Part shown: positions 23,220-35,160 of the stretch, piece after piece | Numbering within the stretch: position 1 is the stretch's first letter | Layout of the letters: every line of letters begins with the position of its first letter | Source of the DNA: Spodoptera frugiperda | Taxonomy: Eukaryota; Arthropoda; Insecta; Lepidoptera; Noctuidae | DNA length: 64,000 bases | Reading direction: 5' to 3' | Assembly: GCF_023101765.2 (NCBI RefSeq) | Contig: NC_064229.1 | Span: 2,360,001 to 2,424,000, forward strand | Notes under the pieces: model-generated | Told to the model about the DNA's origin: nothing | The model's database searches: none | Seen by the model: the letters and a program-made list of their open reading frames with translations, nothing else | Translations under genes and position numbers: made by a program

Positions 23220-24010
23220 AAAGCCGGAAAATGCGCGGAAGGTGACCGAAACTAAATAAAAATAAGTCATTTCGGTCGCGAAGTCTCGGTCGCTTCCTCG
23301 TCGTGAAATAGATCAAAGATAGCGTATTCACCAAGAGATTAATTTTCTCCATAATTATGGTTAATAACTTTGTAATAACTGCACCTATTTACGTTCCATT
23401 TCGTAACTGTGTGGCGCCATCTTACGGTGCTTTATGGCGTGTTGTTACGTTTTAGTGCCTTTGATGTTCTTTAGAGTTTTTATGAGTTTCGGTAGCATTC
23501 CTTTTGGTGTGTTTTTGACGTTATTTTATAAGACCGTATCGAGTGATTCGAAATAAGTGACTATGATTTATAGTGCCACTTCCCAGAATACGTTGTCAAG
23601 TTCTAAAACGTTGCGATGCAATGATTAATATTGTTTAACGTTTAACACGGTAATGCAAAAAGGTTTGTTTGATTCCAACTGCCAGTCGTACAAGTTTTTT
23701 TGAAATTCGAACAATGACTTATTATTAAAAAAGTCGTTATGTTTAAAAATAAACGTTATTTCTCTCAAAGTAAGAATTCGAAATATTCTATTTGAAATAC
23801 ATAAAAATATAACAGTTTAACTAATTAATCCCCCCAATTCTGTCCACGTCACGGGTTCACCCAATTTCGCGGCATAACTGTTTCTATTTTGACATGGTGG
23901 CGGCGTGACACACGCTTCCTGGATCCAAAATGGCGGCGATTCAACTGTCACACACAATTAACAACCGATTTTAATCTCTAGCCCGTTATCGTAGGACGCT
24001 GTTCGAATAA
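23220..24010. promoter_or_regulatory. Promoter-like region with AAAATGGCGGC motif
   Basis: It contains GGTCGCGAAGTCTCGGTCGC near 23275, GTGGCGCCATCTTACGG near 23411, and AAAATGGCGGC near 23927, which matches the YY1/Pleiohomeotic-type GCCAT core seen in many animal promoters. The ATG inside the last motif opens a frame of only 13 codons. Weak evidence. Confidence 0.2.
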
Positions 24011-24649
24011 AAATGATTTTGGAATGAAAATTTAAGTATAATTTAACTGTCTGGACGGTTAAAAATAAATATGGAAGCTTACGTCGTTTGGGATGTGCTA
24101 TGATGGAATGCATATTGCATTTGCACTTTGGGTTTTTATAATTAAGTGTTTTATATGCGGTTCGTGTATTATTTTATGGAATATTTCTTTTGCCTTCGTC
24201 CAGAATTGTATATTAGTGCTTTGTGCTTGTGATCATTGTTTTCTGCAGTTATTTTGACAGTGATTCATTATGATTTAGCTTGAATTATGTGTATAGCACT
24301 TCTTAAATCAATTTAAAAATGTTTTATTTTATCAAACAAAGATTTTTGGCATTTGAAGATAGATCAAATACATTTTAATTTACATCTAGTTTCAGCTTTA
24401 TAAGATTGAAAATCTTTTCGTGTTTTTGTCTTTATTTTTAATATAGTCATAGTACAAGTACCTATTTCATCTATTATCTTAGATTATTAATAATAATAAG
24501 TCAATAGTAAATAGTAATTAATGATTATTTTCCACAGTAGCTGATACTTCTATCAGTAGCTGTCGATGTTGTAACTGATAATGTTCCATTATGTACAAGA
24601 TTTATTATTACTAAACGTAAATATTCCAGTTCATCACACTTAACTAACA

Positions 24650-24945
24650 TAACAGCTGTTTTCAGTGAAAACTTCTGAAAGTTGCATGTTTTCTCTTTTG
24701 AACTTTATTTTTTCATTGTTATGGTCGTTTTTTCTTTGACTGGTGTTGTTAGCATGGACGCCAGCGGTTGGCACCTGATGTGAATAGCTAATGTGGTTAT
24801 TGAATGATGTTTCGACGTATTGATGTAATAAAGTGGACCCATTGTTCCTTGTAGTCCGGGAGGCCGTTCTGTTTGTATCTGCGTCATGTTTTTCATATAA
24901 ATTCTGGTCTCTTTTCGTTTTTTGAATAACACAATATTATAACAA
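24650..24945 (-). other. Stop-free minus-strand stretch, doubtful exon
   Basis: A frame of about 98 codons is open between stops without an initial ATG (contains LYEKHDADTNRTASRTTRNN and ends TENSCYVS). A second frame is open over the same bases, so locally lower AT content may explain it. No clear splice acceptor is visible. Confidence 0.12.
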
Positions 24946-25439
24946 CTTAAGTGATGAGTGTTAATCTCAATACTGATGTGTCTTATTCAGATTATATAGT
25001 TTTGAACTTTAAACTTAATTTTGAATGAACTTTTAGCAGGTCAAATTATATATTGACGAATAATTTGTTTCTTTTGTTAAAATTGAAAAGATTATCAAAG
25101 GATTATACGGTTGTCAGATAAAACATCTTGAAGTCTGAAATGTATTACGAAAATTAATAAAGGCAGACCTTTATGCTCTTAAGGACTAATAAGACATTGA
25201 CTATCTCTTTATTTGATAATGGCAAATTTAATTAAGATATTCTATTAAAACCACCGATAATAACATAATTATAAGCAATAATTTTTCTAATATCCGTCCG
25301 GTAAATTATAGAAATGTAGCAATAAGTTTAATTTAGATTTTATTATTGTGCATTTTGTAAATGTTAAGGTCGCGGGCTCCGGGGCTATAAACAATACTTT
25401 GAGAGACAATGTCGACTGTGGTGATTGATGTTGTGGTAC

Positions 25440-25462
25440 CGACAGACAGACAGACGGACAGG
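25440..25462. repeat. GACA microsatellite
   Basis: Short imperfect run of GACA units. A similar run sits in the element at 49053-49075. Confidence 0.7.
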
Positions 25463-25580
25463 TTTTGTTATATTTTGATCTTTCCTGGTGTATCGATTTG
25501 TGATCGAATTCTTTTGGGGTTAGATCAGCTTTTTAGTTTGTTGTTGTCATTGTGAGTTTGTGAGGATTGTTTTAGGTATG

Positions 25581-25730
25581 TTTTTTTAAGAGAGGAAAAT
25601 CATCCAATGACTGCTCTAACCATGGGCGAGGCGAGAGGGAGTATCTCTTACTGACTAAAACCACCCCGTTCCTAGTCTTGCTTTTCGAGCCCGAGCCCTG
25701 GTAGACCCTCTGGATAGTCCGCAGCTTCAG
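25581..25730 (-). mobile_element. 150-bp poly(A)-tailed element B, copy 3
   Basis: AGGAAAATCATCCAATGACT through GATAGTCCGCAGCTTC. Confidence 0.75.
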
Positions 25731-25908
25731 AGGATGGTGTTATGTTACCGTTGTGGTTGTGGCGAATACTTCTGCTTCTTCTTTAGTGGAGTAGGTTTTG
25801 ATAGACAAGGTCTTTCCTTATCATACTCAGGTTTTTATTGTAGATTTTTATTTTATTTTAAAGCTATGTAGCCATCAGACGATGTCTTCTTTTTTGACAC
25901 ATAATTAG

Positions 25909-26115
25909 TTTTTTTAAAGAACGTTGCCCCTCACAAGCGTTTTGTTTAGTGTTCAGTGTCACGGTTGCATTTATAAACATACAAGTTCACATACACATGA
26001 CACCTAGACCCGAAATAATAATTTGTGGATCACACAAAGAGTTGCTCCGTGCGGGAATCGAACCCGCTACACGTTACGCGGCAGCCGATTGCCCAGCCAC
26101 CGCGCCAACCTTGCA
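25909..26115 (-). mobile_element. tRNA-derived SINE A, near full length
   Basis: On the - strand the head is GGTTGGCGCGGTGGCTGGGC, then B box GGTTCGATTCC, then GATCCACAAATTATTATTTC and a poly(A) end. The open frame 25949-26149 is derived from it. Confidence 0.85.
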
Positions 26116-26764
26116 ATTATATTTCTCCTTCTTAAAAATACCTACTTAGATTTTAATTAAATTCTTAACTAAGTACCTAAAAACACCTCTTTATAAGCCA
26201 TCACAGACAGTATAAACTTCCTCTGTACACTCAATCATCAACCGATGATAATGTTAATATCCGGTTAGGACATATTAGCGAACGGTGCGCCTGCGCACGC
26301 TGGCTTAATAAACACATCAACCATGATGAATGTGGTGATAGAACACTAATTCAATTTTATAATAGACTCGTTCGCCACGGCATTTCCCTCAATTTATTAC
26401 TACGGTTAGAAATCGGTGATAAAGTTTATAATGTCATAAATACATTTGGACAACATCACACGTGCCGCGGGTTTTGGAAATGTTAAGCTAGGGTTAGATT
26501 CACTGATTACTATTTTTTAGAAATTTCTGTTTTGTAACCGTTATTTTATTGTGTATTTTTTAAAATGTAGAAGTAAATTCTTCTTATTCTGCTTTTTTAT
26601 TGTAATAATCTTCATAATCAGTATCCTTAGTATGAATTATTATTATGAACATGATTTACCATTAAAGCAATCGAACCGAAAGCGCGTTCGCTCTGATTGG
26701 TTGTTTTACTATAGCCTATTACTTTGAACGTAAAGTAAACTCGTATTAATGATACTGGTTAAAC

Positions 26765-26900
26765 TAACTAGCTTCTGCTAACGGCTTTGTACTTATACCA
26801 TAATCTACCCCTGTCTCAAATTTCATCTCGATTCCTTCAGCCGTTTTGACGTATTGAGTAACAAACATACACACAAACTCACAAATATTCGCAAGATGGT
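26765..26900 (+). mobile_element. LINE tail, family D
   Basis: AGCTTCTGCTAACGGCTTTG, then TTCAGCCGTTTTGACGTATT and AACAAACATACACACAAACT. Confidence 0.65.
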
Positions 26901-27207
26901 AAGATTTGTGCAAAACACTCAAAAGTTATAAGCGAGTTATCCACAAGCGTGTCAGTACCATCCAAACATCCATTGTCACCACGTGTGTTGTCAGCCTTAG
27001 TGTCAACATCCGTGGCATTAGTTACAGAAACAGTGCGTCTATCAGTTACAGTGAAAGTGTAACTTGCTGAGTTCTCCTATTGGCTCACTTTCTCACACGA
27101 CAATGGCTGCCAAATTAACTGACTAATGAGATTTGCCGTGTAGCCTGATCTGAGTGCTGCTGTAGATTTATTGCTGGTCGCGTTGTTGTAGGTTCCGGGT
27201 TCAAAAT

Positions 27208-27560
<353 letters not shown>

Positions 27561-28554
27561 ATGCAAAGCTACTGATGAGAAACGTCTTTTACGTTTAATG
27601 TTTTTGTTCAATGCTTTTGTTTTGTTTTTGCGTAATCAAAGTTCCTTGGGAATAACGCCATATCTCTCTTCTCTTTTGGTTTATTGTACTCTGAAATCAT
27701 ACCTTTTCTTTCAAAATACTTCTTACTTCTCTCATTACATGTCCTGTAATGATTGTCTTTGGTTTTCCAACTTCCTTAGAGTCCATAGCAGTAATTTAGG
27801 TACACCTTCAGGGTTTTTTTTATACAGACTTAAAAAAGGAACTATGTAGTAGGTATGTATGTTTGTGCGCAATTATCTTGCGTTTGGCTGAACCAATTTT
27901 GATTTGGTTTTCAGCATAGTATTTTTCAGACGGTTTTAAGGATAAAATCTGACTTAAAAAAAATGGAGATCTGAATTAAAAAAAAAACAAGCGGATTTAT
28001 ATAAAATCTCTCTCCTACAACGTTTTTTCATCTGATCTGTTATTTAATCTTTATAACAGCAGTCATAATAATACCACAATAAACAATTAAAGATACCTAT
28101 TCTTCATTAACTCTTGTAACTCATTTGTAAAGAATTAAAACAAGAGGCACGTACTATGTGTACAGCTGAACAGCTGGCGGGATGGAGAGGTCACAGCTTG
28201 AATGTGGTGGGCAAACCGCCAATGCCATCATTTGAATTAATTTTCAAAAGGGTGACCTTTTGTCTAACATGTTAAATAATGTTACTGCTAATGAAATGAA
28301 TAGGAAGATTTTTAATGTTACTATTCCTTCTGTTATACATATATAGCGTAATGAAATGTCTTGGCTTTTCTCAATCAAGTCAATTAAAATGAAAAGATAA
28401 TTGTTTATGTAAACATTAGTTTAATTATAAACAGATCCTGAATTATGTTTTTTTTAAAGGAACCGCCTTTCATTTTCTTTACTGCTTCTTTATTTTTAAG
28501 TCGAGGAATGTACCTAAAATAGAATATTTTTTAAGTCTAAAAAATACTATACCG

Positions 28555-28650
28555 AAAACCGCACTAAAATCAGTTCAGCCAAACGCGAGATAATCCTGCA
28601 CAAGCATACATACATACAGGTCAAACCGAGAACCTCCTTTTTTTAAGTCG
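28555..28650 (+). mobile_element. LINE tail fragment
   Basis: AAATCAGTTCAGCCAAACGC, then CATACATACATACAGGTC and CCTCCTTTTTTTAAGTCGG, a well-known lepidopteran repeat end. Confidence 0.6.
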
Positions 28651-29068
28651 GTTAAAAATATTTCGCAGTCGTTAATTAATTACTGATATAACAAAAACAA
28701 AAAACATGTTATGTAGCGCTTAAACATTCTAATTTCTTTACGACAGCACTAATTTATGTCTTAAGTCAACAAACACTTGATCACAGTTCACAGTATATTT
28801 CTTCAAAACCATTTTACCTTAAGACCTTATTCTTGACACCTAGCAGCTAGGTAGTATTTTGACCTAGGTGTTTAGGTCCGCATTGGATCAATTGCCAACC
28901 TAGTCGGGTACTGATTAGCACTTTAATGACCATTTCCTTAACGTGTGACATCCGTGCTGCGACTGCAATGGTAAGCTAATGCTGCTAAGGTAATTAGTTT
29001 ACATGCTGTTCAGTTTTACTAATTGCTACTTATTTTATTGTTTGTTCGTTTGTTTTATTGTTTTGCTA

Positions 29069-29121
29069 GCTTCTGCTAGTGGCTTCGGTCGCGTTTCCTT
29101 GGGATAAAAAGAAGCCTAAGT
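29069..29121 (+). mobile_element. LINE tail D, cut by a MITE
   Basis: AGCTTCTGCTAGTGGCTTCG through GGATAAAAAGAAGCCTAAG, ending exactly at the MITE at 29122. Confidence 0.6.
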
Positions 29122-29237
29122 GCCGTACTCCGATATATGTATAATGATTACTGAAACTATTCCTTAGTTACGATTTTGTATTGAAAACAATTGCCAAGGA
29201 CGGGTTAAGTAACCATTAAACTACTCTGAGTATATGC
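29122..29237. mobile_element. Palindromic MITE, copy 3
   Basis: The left end GCCGTACTC is degraded. The core TTACGATTTTGTATTGAAAA and right arm TTAAGTAACCATTAAAC match copy 1. It interrupts a LINE tail on its left and abuts a SINE on its right. Confidence 0.65.
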
Positions 29238-29254
29238 CTCTGAGTGACTTTGTA

Positions 29255-29385
29255 AGTCCCATATAATAGAGGGTGAGCCTATTGCTTTGCTATTGCTTAA
29301 AAAAGCGCAGTAATGCTTTGTCCGACACGAGAGTCGAACCCTAGGCACACTCAACCAACGACGCACTTTCAGTACGAATACCGTT
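29255..29385 (-). mobile_element. tRNA-derived SINE F, copy 2
   Basis: The - strand reads GCGTCGTTGGTTGAGTG, B box GGTTCGACTCTC, GTCGGACAAAGCATTAC and AATAGGCTCACCC. It keeps the B box that copy 1 lost. Confidence 0.65.
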
Positions 29386-29649
29386 TGTATAGTATGCCCA
29401 AAGTACTGTTTGATTGTTAAACTTTTTAAATGCGCAATCGTTTCGAGGAAGGCCGTCCCGAAAATAATAGGGCAGGTAAATAGTTCCCTTCATGGTCCGA
29501 AACACATTTACTTGTGGTTCCTCTGGTATAGCTAGTGTATCTACTTAGGATACAGTATCCGCTTACCATTAGGTGAGCAGTAAGCTTTATTGCGTAGTTG
29601 ATTACACTTTATAGGAATCAACATTTTGGAACGTGAGTGTACGTCAGCT

Positions 29650-29712
29650 ACCTTTAAATATCGCGTCAAATTCAGTCTAGCCATTTCAGAGATTAGCGCG
29701 AACAAATAAACA
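29650..29712 (+). mobile_element. LINE tail fragment
   Basis: CAGTCTAGCCATTTCAGAGA, then TTAGCGCGAACAAATAAACA. Confidence 0.45.
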
Positions 29713-30447
29713 GACAAAATATCATAATTATCATTGAAGTAAAACGCGGTTATTTCAATATAACAATATAACAAATAGAAACTTCAATTTTATTTATAAG
29801 TTTAAAATATAGATTCACTATTATTACTTGCGAAACATAGACCCCTTACCTCTACCTACCTCTTGACGACACAGCAGGTGTGATGTTAAGCTAGACTCCA
29901 TTACTAAAACATATTCATCCCTTACAAGGTCCTAATAAACTCCTTATATACAATAACTACACAATTTCGACCCTTTTTAAACCACACTGTAGCTAATAAA
30001 ACAAAACAGCATCCTTCTATACACGCGAAACCCACCTTTGTACCTAGGTAGATAAGCTTTACATTCGCATATGTGTCCTGTCGTACCTATATGGAGTTCG
30101 ACCATGACTGGCTTGTGACTAATCGTTCGAGGTTCAGTGCCGACCTTAGGTAACTCAGCTGGACAGCTATTAAATAATTTTGTGCTGATGTTAAGTAAAT
30201 GTTTAATTTTATTGTTGTTGTATTGGTAATAAGTGTTTTATTGGGCGCAATAAAGGTTGGGTTACGTAATAATGTTGTTGGGGTTACTAAACAACTGTTT
30301 GGGTCTAAGGATTTCAGTGAGCTGCGTTCTTGTCGTGTCGTAACGCTTTTGTGTTTTAAATTGTTGGTTTCTACTGATGTTGGGGATGGCTAGACAGTTC
30401 TCATATTAATGTTAACGTTAACACAAAATAAAGTAAATGAAGTAATT

Positions 30448-30572
30448 GGACTGCACAGTTGGCGCGGTTACTGGGCAAATTGTTGTTTTGGGTCTATATG
30501 TCATGTGCATGTGAAATTGTAGATATGTTTGTAAACGCATTCTCGACAGGATAAAATAGTAGTGTGGGAATT
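30448..30572 (+). mobile_element. SINE A with internal deletion
   Basis: Head GACTGCACAGTTGGCGCGG, then a jump from ACTGGGCAAAT into TGTTGTTTTGGGTC. The B box and nearby sequence are missing. Confidence 0.65.
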
Positions 30573-31190
30573 TTTTCCGGAAAAAGAAATAGAAAAAGAA
30601 ATAACTGGCAATTATTTTCTTTTTTCAAAAACTTTTCTTTATCTAGTAATTTACCTTACATACATAATTTAACTACATAAAATCTCTCTATCGTTCACTA
30701 TGAGCTTGTAGGAAATCAACCAAGTTCAATGTATCAAGTCCCAGCACTGCACTAATGAAGCAATCATTAATTATTCACGTTAACAATAATCAAGATCCTT
30801 CGCAGATAGCTGGCAAGGTGCCCTAGATCATAACAATGATGTGACGTCACCGCTGTCATATCATCACGGCGTTACAATAGGAGACATGCCATGAATTATA
30901 CATTATCGAAATATATACCATTGTCACATTCATCATCATCGTTGTAGTTAGTATGTTGTATCGTCAAGTTTTTCATGGAATTCTATTTTTGACAGGGGAA
31001 TTTTTTTGATTCGTTGCTATAATCTTTGAAGTTCATGACAATACACTGCTTGATTATGAACCTCTTCTTCATGAGAGGGTTTGATACTGACTCAACAGTT
31101 TGCAGACTGCGGTTAAAAGCTTTCGATGTACCAGAGAGCGTTCCAATCCTGTCTTTATCAAATAAGATGGAAATGCAAATGATGCAGAAA

Positions 31191-31288
31191 TAGGAACGGA
31201 GTGGTTTTTAGTCAGTAAAAGTCTGACACTTCCTTTCACCTCGGACAAAGTGTGATAAGTCATAGGATGATTTTCCCATTTAAGGTTT
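31191..31288 (+). mobile_element. 150-bp element B, truncated copy
   Basis: GGAACGGAGTGGTTTTTAG, AGTCAGTAAAAGTCTGACAC and GGATGATTTTCCCATTTAAG. Confidence 0.65.
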
Positions 31289-32734
31289 TTGTAGCATAGA
31301 AAAAGTGCTCGAAAATACGTATTTTGTTTGGAGGGCACAAATTTCAATCACGTTCAACATATGTATACGTACGTATATTATTATGTTCAGAAATTGAATC
31401 TCAAACTCAACAGCAGAGCTTATAACCACTACATCATAAATTGTAGTAAAACCATAAATTACATACAATAACTTAATTTACTTCATACCATGTACCAGAG
31501 GGCCTTGAAGCCACCGATACCCTGTGATCAACTTGACGTACACTCATAGGTACTGGCAGACACGTCATTCTGTAGTAATTGACATGTAGCATGCTACCTA
31601 TGTACATACTACATACCTACCTTACTACTGCCAGCTAATATATAGGTAGCTATGGTGCTTTTTAAATATTATCGGCATTAGTTTTCTACCCACAACTTCG
31701 CCCATGGTACCTTTAACCTTCCTCAAGAACACTCTATCTGCTGGTGAAAATTGTATGAATATAAGGCTAGTAGTTTTGGAGGTTTGTGCGAATAGACTGA
31801 TGCGGTTAGGGGCTTTGTGTTTTTATGGTCAATGTATGTAGTTTGTTAGTTTTGCTATATGTATTTTGTTTATTGTATTTTTTTTTATTTGTTGTTTTCG
31901 ACTTTGTTATACGTCTGTTCACAGTTAAGCTTGAAGTTCATTTTTTCTCACGTTATTGACAAAATTCTCGATTAACATGACGAAATTCACCCACAAAACC
32001 CATCCATCCATCTTGTGGAGACATTCTAAAAAACCATTTCCTAGTTAACAAAGTAATAAAAATCAATATAAATCTTTGAAAACGAGAGTGTATCCGCGGG
32101 CTAAACATAACTAACAACTTTACAATAAAAATTCAACACTTTCCATAGTCGTTGTGTTTGTCCAAGAAGTGAAAATTGATGTTCATTTATATGGTAATTT
32201 TTATGGTAAACATGGTTTATTTATGGTCTTAGTTAACGAGGGGTCACGCTAACGAATTAAGGTATGTTTGAGGTTTAAGGAGGGCGCTAAATACCGGCTT
32301 GTGTTACTTTGAGAGCTTAACCTTAGGCTACAGATGGAAATACTTTTTTAGAAGGTTGCAATTGTGATTGTAATATACTAACGTTAGATTAGAAAAATCT
32401 GAGAACAATACTGTTTCATTAACTTTGAAATAAACCTAATAGGTTAATATTTCAGTCATAACGTAAGAGTAAGCTTACCATATCATCGCTTACCACCAGG
32501 CGAGATGGTGGTCAAGTGCCATCCTGTTAAGTATAAAAAAAGTCGAATATTTTAGATTAAACCGACTGACTGAACGTTTAGAATAACAATATTTTAAGCA
32601 TTTTACAGTAGGAAAAGTAAAGTCTAAAGCTCTATAATATTAGATAATGTCTAGAAATAGATAAAGTAGCATTTTTCCTAGAATCTTAATTTATCTTCAC
32701 CTAAAACAAAACATCTCACATTCAAATACTAGCA

Positions 32735-32880
32735 AACCGTCGTCTGTCCATCCGCGACTGTGATCTCGGAAACCCGGTTGGCGACATTCGCCGGCCCAAG
32801 GTGACGCGTGGGCAGGCGCACCTACCGCTACCTGTACCTACGAGGCTTCGAACCCACATACCTACCGGTTCACGGCTTAT
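32735..32880. other. GC-rich island
   Basis: Rich in GC and CpG (CATTCGCCGGCCCAAGGTG, GACGCGTGGGCAGGCGC). One + frame is open for about 70 codons without an ATG, as expected by chance at this composition. It could be a promoter or an old SINE head (GGGTTCGAAGCC on the - strand). Confidence 0.25.
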
Positions 32881-33029
32881 ATTTGAAAAACGTTCGTTTT
32901 ATTGGTTCGTCTCGTGTTAGCGTGGCCTAGCTGGGATTTGGGACAGTAGCACAGTATTGTAGTGTTTAGAAAAAGAGTAATCTATGAAGTTTCTTGCTCG
33001 TTCTTCTCCATAGGAATCTACACTTTGGA

Positions 33030-33150
33030 ACGAGCAAATAGCTTCACTAAAGGACTGACTGACAGACATTTTTAATATGATTATATTTGCTTTGACGTTC
33101 AAAAGTGCCTTCCTGGTCTATTTGAAATAAATAATTTTGACTTTGGGATT
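33030..33150 (+). mobile_element. LINE tail I
   Basis: CTAAAGGACTGACTGACAGA, TTTGACGTTCAAAAGTGCCT and ATTTTGACTTTGG. Other copies at 34683, 50033 and 56072 (all minus). Confidence 0.7.
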
Positions 33151-34682
33151 GTTTGCACTTTTTGAAGTTCAATTCTTTCCCAAAGTAAAGTATGACGGGA
33201 ATTTGGTATAATCTTATTCATTTTGGCGCTGTTTTTGTCGATTAATAATATTATTAGCCCGGGACTGAATCGGAATTTGCCACTACGACAGCCAAAACGA
33301 CTAGATATTAAATAACTAATGATAATAAGGAAAAATCGGAAATATCATCTCAACCTATTAGATCACACATATCAATTTGGTCACAAAATGAAGTTGCATG
33401 ACATTATAAAACTATAATAAAAACTAGATTGTTTTTATGCAAATCCTTTTACGTTGCATAAAATAGCGTGATATATGAATCACTAAATAAATATATCACA
33501 TTAAGGAGATGTCATTTTCTAAAATTAAGATATATTCTTTGATTAAGTACCTACTTAATGGCCAAACTTTCGATGTTCTTTAAAATATGACGTCTTAATG
33601 ATTTTAATTGGTGATCGTCCGATTACCTTGTAAATAATTTGATAATGTTATTAAAGTCATTAGTTCTTTCCCACCATTTCTCTCACGTGATTAGCGCGTA
33701 TTAGATATTAGTAAAAAGTTTCATCGAAATAAGGAAGTGTTTAATGTAAGCGGAAAATATGATTTATGTAATGATTTTAGAGATTTGATCATTTAATCAA
33801 ATAAAGAAAGTAAATTTTACTATTTCAATAAATATAAGTTATCCTCAAATGCTGCGCATAAGCACAATCAATATTCCACCAATGAGCCACAGATAGAAAA
33901 TAATTTTAACGAAGCGTACGTTATCTGTGCATGCATTAAGCACAGATAATAAATATAAGGGAGTAACTGGCGTCGTGTTTGTAGAGGCCGCTCTCAGAAC
34001 TATAGTTTATTAATAGCCAGGATTTGATAAGCATCGACTTAGTCACTCTATACGGAGTCTGGATGCAAAGCGGGAGGGGTCGCAGCGATGAGACAAAGGA
34101 ACTGCATTCTATGCTCTTTGTTTGGTGATGATGTTTTGTTTTTATTGGGAGCCTCTTTTATTTGTTTAGAATAAGAATTAATGCAAGCTAAGTATTGGTA
34201 TAGAAGAATAAATATAAAAACTTTTAAGGCTGTTTTGGCCTCTTACAAGTCAAGGTCGAATAACATTTTATTCATTTGTCAAATTAAGAAGTATAAGATT
34301 ATTTCATATCAATTTTAAAACGAGTATCTGCTTGGGTTGTTATCAAAAAGCATCTGACGAAAAATTCCTAACATCTTACAACAATATACGAAAACAAACC
34401 ACATAGTTTAGCAAACGGTTCAGTGACTGGGTCAAGTAACATTAGGCCTGGGTATAACTTTAACTGGGTACTTCAAACACTGCTAATCGTCTCTAATCTC
34501 TAGGTCAGCTTGGAAAGAGGACAACCGGTGTCTCTGTCTCTGGTACACTAGACAAAACGTTTTGTTGACAACAATATTGGCGAAATTGCAGGTTTTTTGT
34601 AATATTATGTGAAATTGCTGTTAAGTTAGTTGAATTGAATTATGACTTGTAAGTCAAGTGACCAGAAATGAGATTCTTTCGA

Positions 34683-34750
34683 GTCAAAGTCAAAGTCATT
34701 TTTGAAACGTCAAATTGAATTCTCCGTTAGTCTGTCTGTCAGTGAAGCTA
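34683..34750 (-). mobile_element. LINE tail I fragment
   Basis: GTCAAAGTCAAAGTCATTTT and GTCTGTCTGTCAGTGAAGCT. Confidence 0.6.
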
Positions 34751-34991
34751 GGTTAGGCTAGGAAAAGAATAAGAAACAAACTCCATTAATAAAAAAATTG
34801 AGAAATAACTAATAATGAAATGTTGTAAAATTAACATTAGGTTTTCGATTTTTAAATACAATTTGACACAGTTTACATTATAGGCCACGAGTAGGGAAGA
34901 TGTTTATTTTCTACGATCTAGAAAACACTACCTAGATTTCTTGACATTTCTATCTACCCTTTATCTCACGTAATATTTCTATTGGTTTCAG

Positions 34992-35160
34992 GTTTACAGA
35001 AAACTTATGCCCAGTGCCGTGTTCCAGTTGAATCGACGGCGTTGTGGTGACAATGCCGTGACAATTAACAAACTATAACGAATTGTTTACTAATCAAATA
35101 AGTGTGTGAAAGTGACAGTGACGTGATAAGTGTCCATGTTTATCGGATATTACTGCATTG
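34992..35160 (+). other. Probable 5' exon of a long-intron gene (5' UTR plus start codon)
   Basis: The acceptor TTTCTATTGGTTTCAG ends at 34991 and a consensus donor GTAAGT begins at 35161, enclosing 169 nt. The middle (GTGTGAAAGTGACAGTGACG) has the look of lepidopteran 5' UTRs. ATG at 35136 reads MFIGYYCI and enters the donor in phase 1. An earlier ATG at 35007 starts a 23-residue upstream ORF ending at 35078. No matching downstream coding exon was found in the window, so the gene would continue far to the right. The CpG-rich block near 18.1-18.35 kb could be its promoter. Confidence 0.4.

Noticed and set aside
32701..32920. Open frame of about 72 codons through the GC-rich island
   Set aside because: No ATG and no splice sites. 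High GC alone explains the lack of stops.
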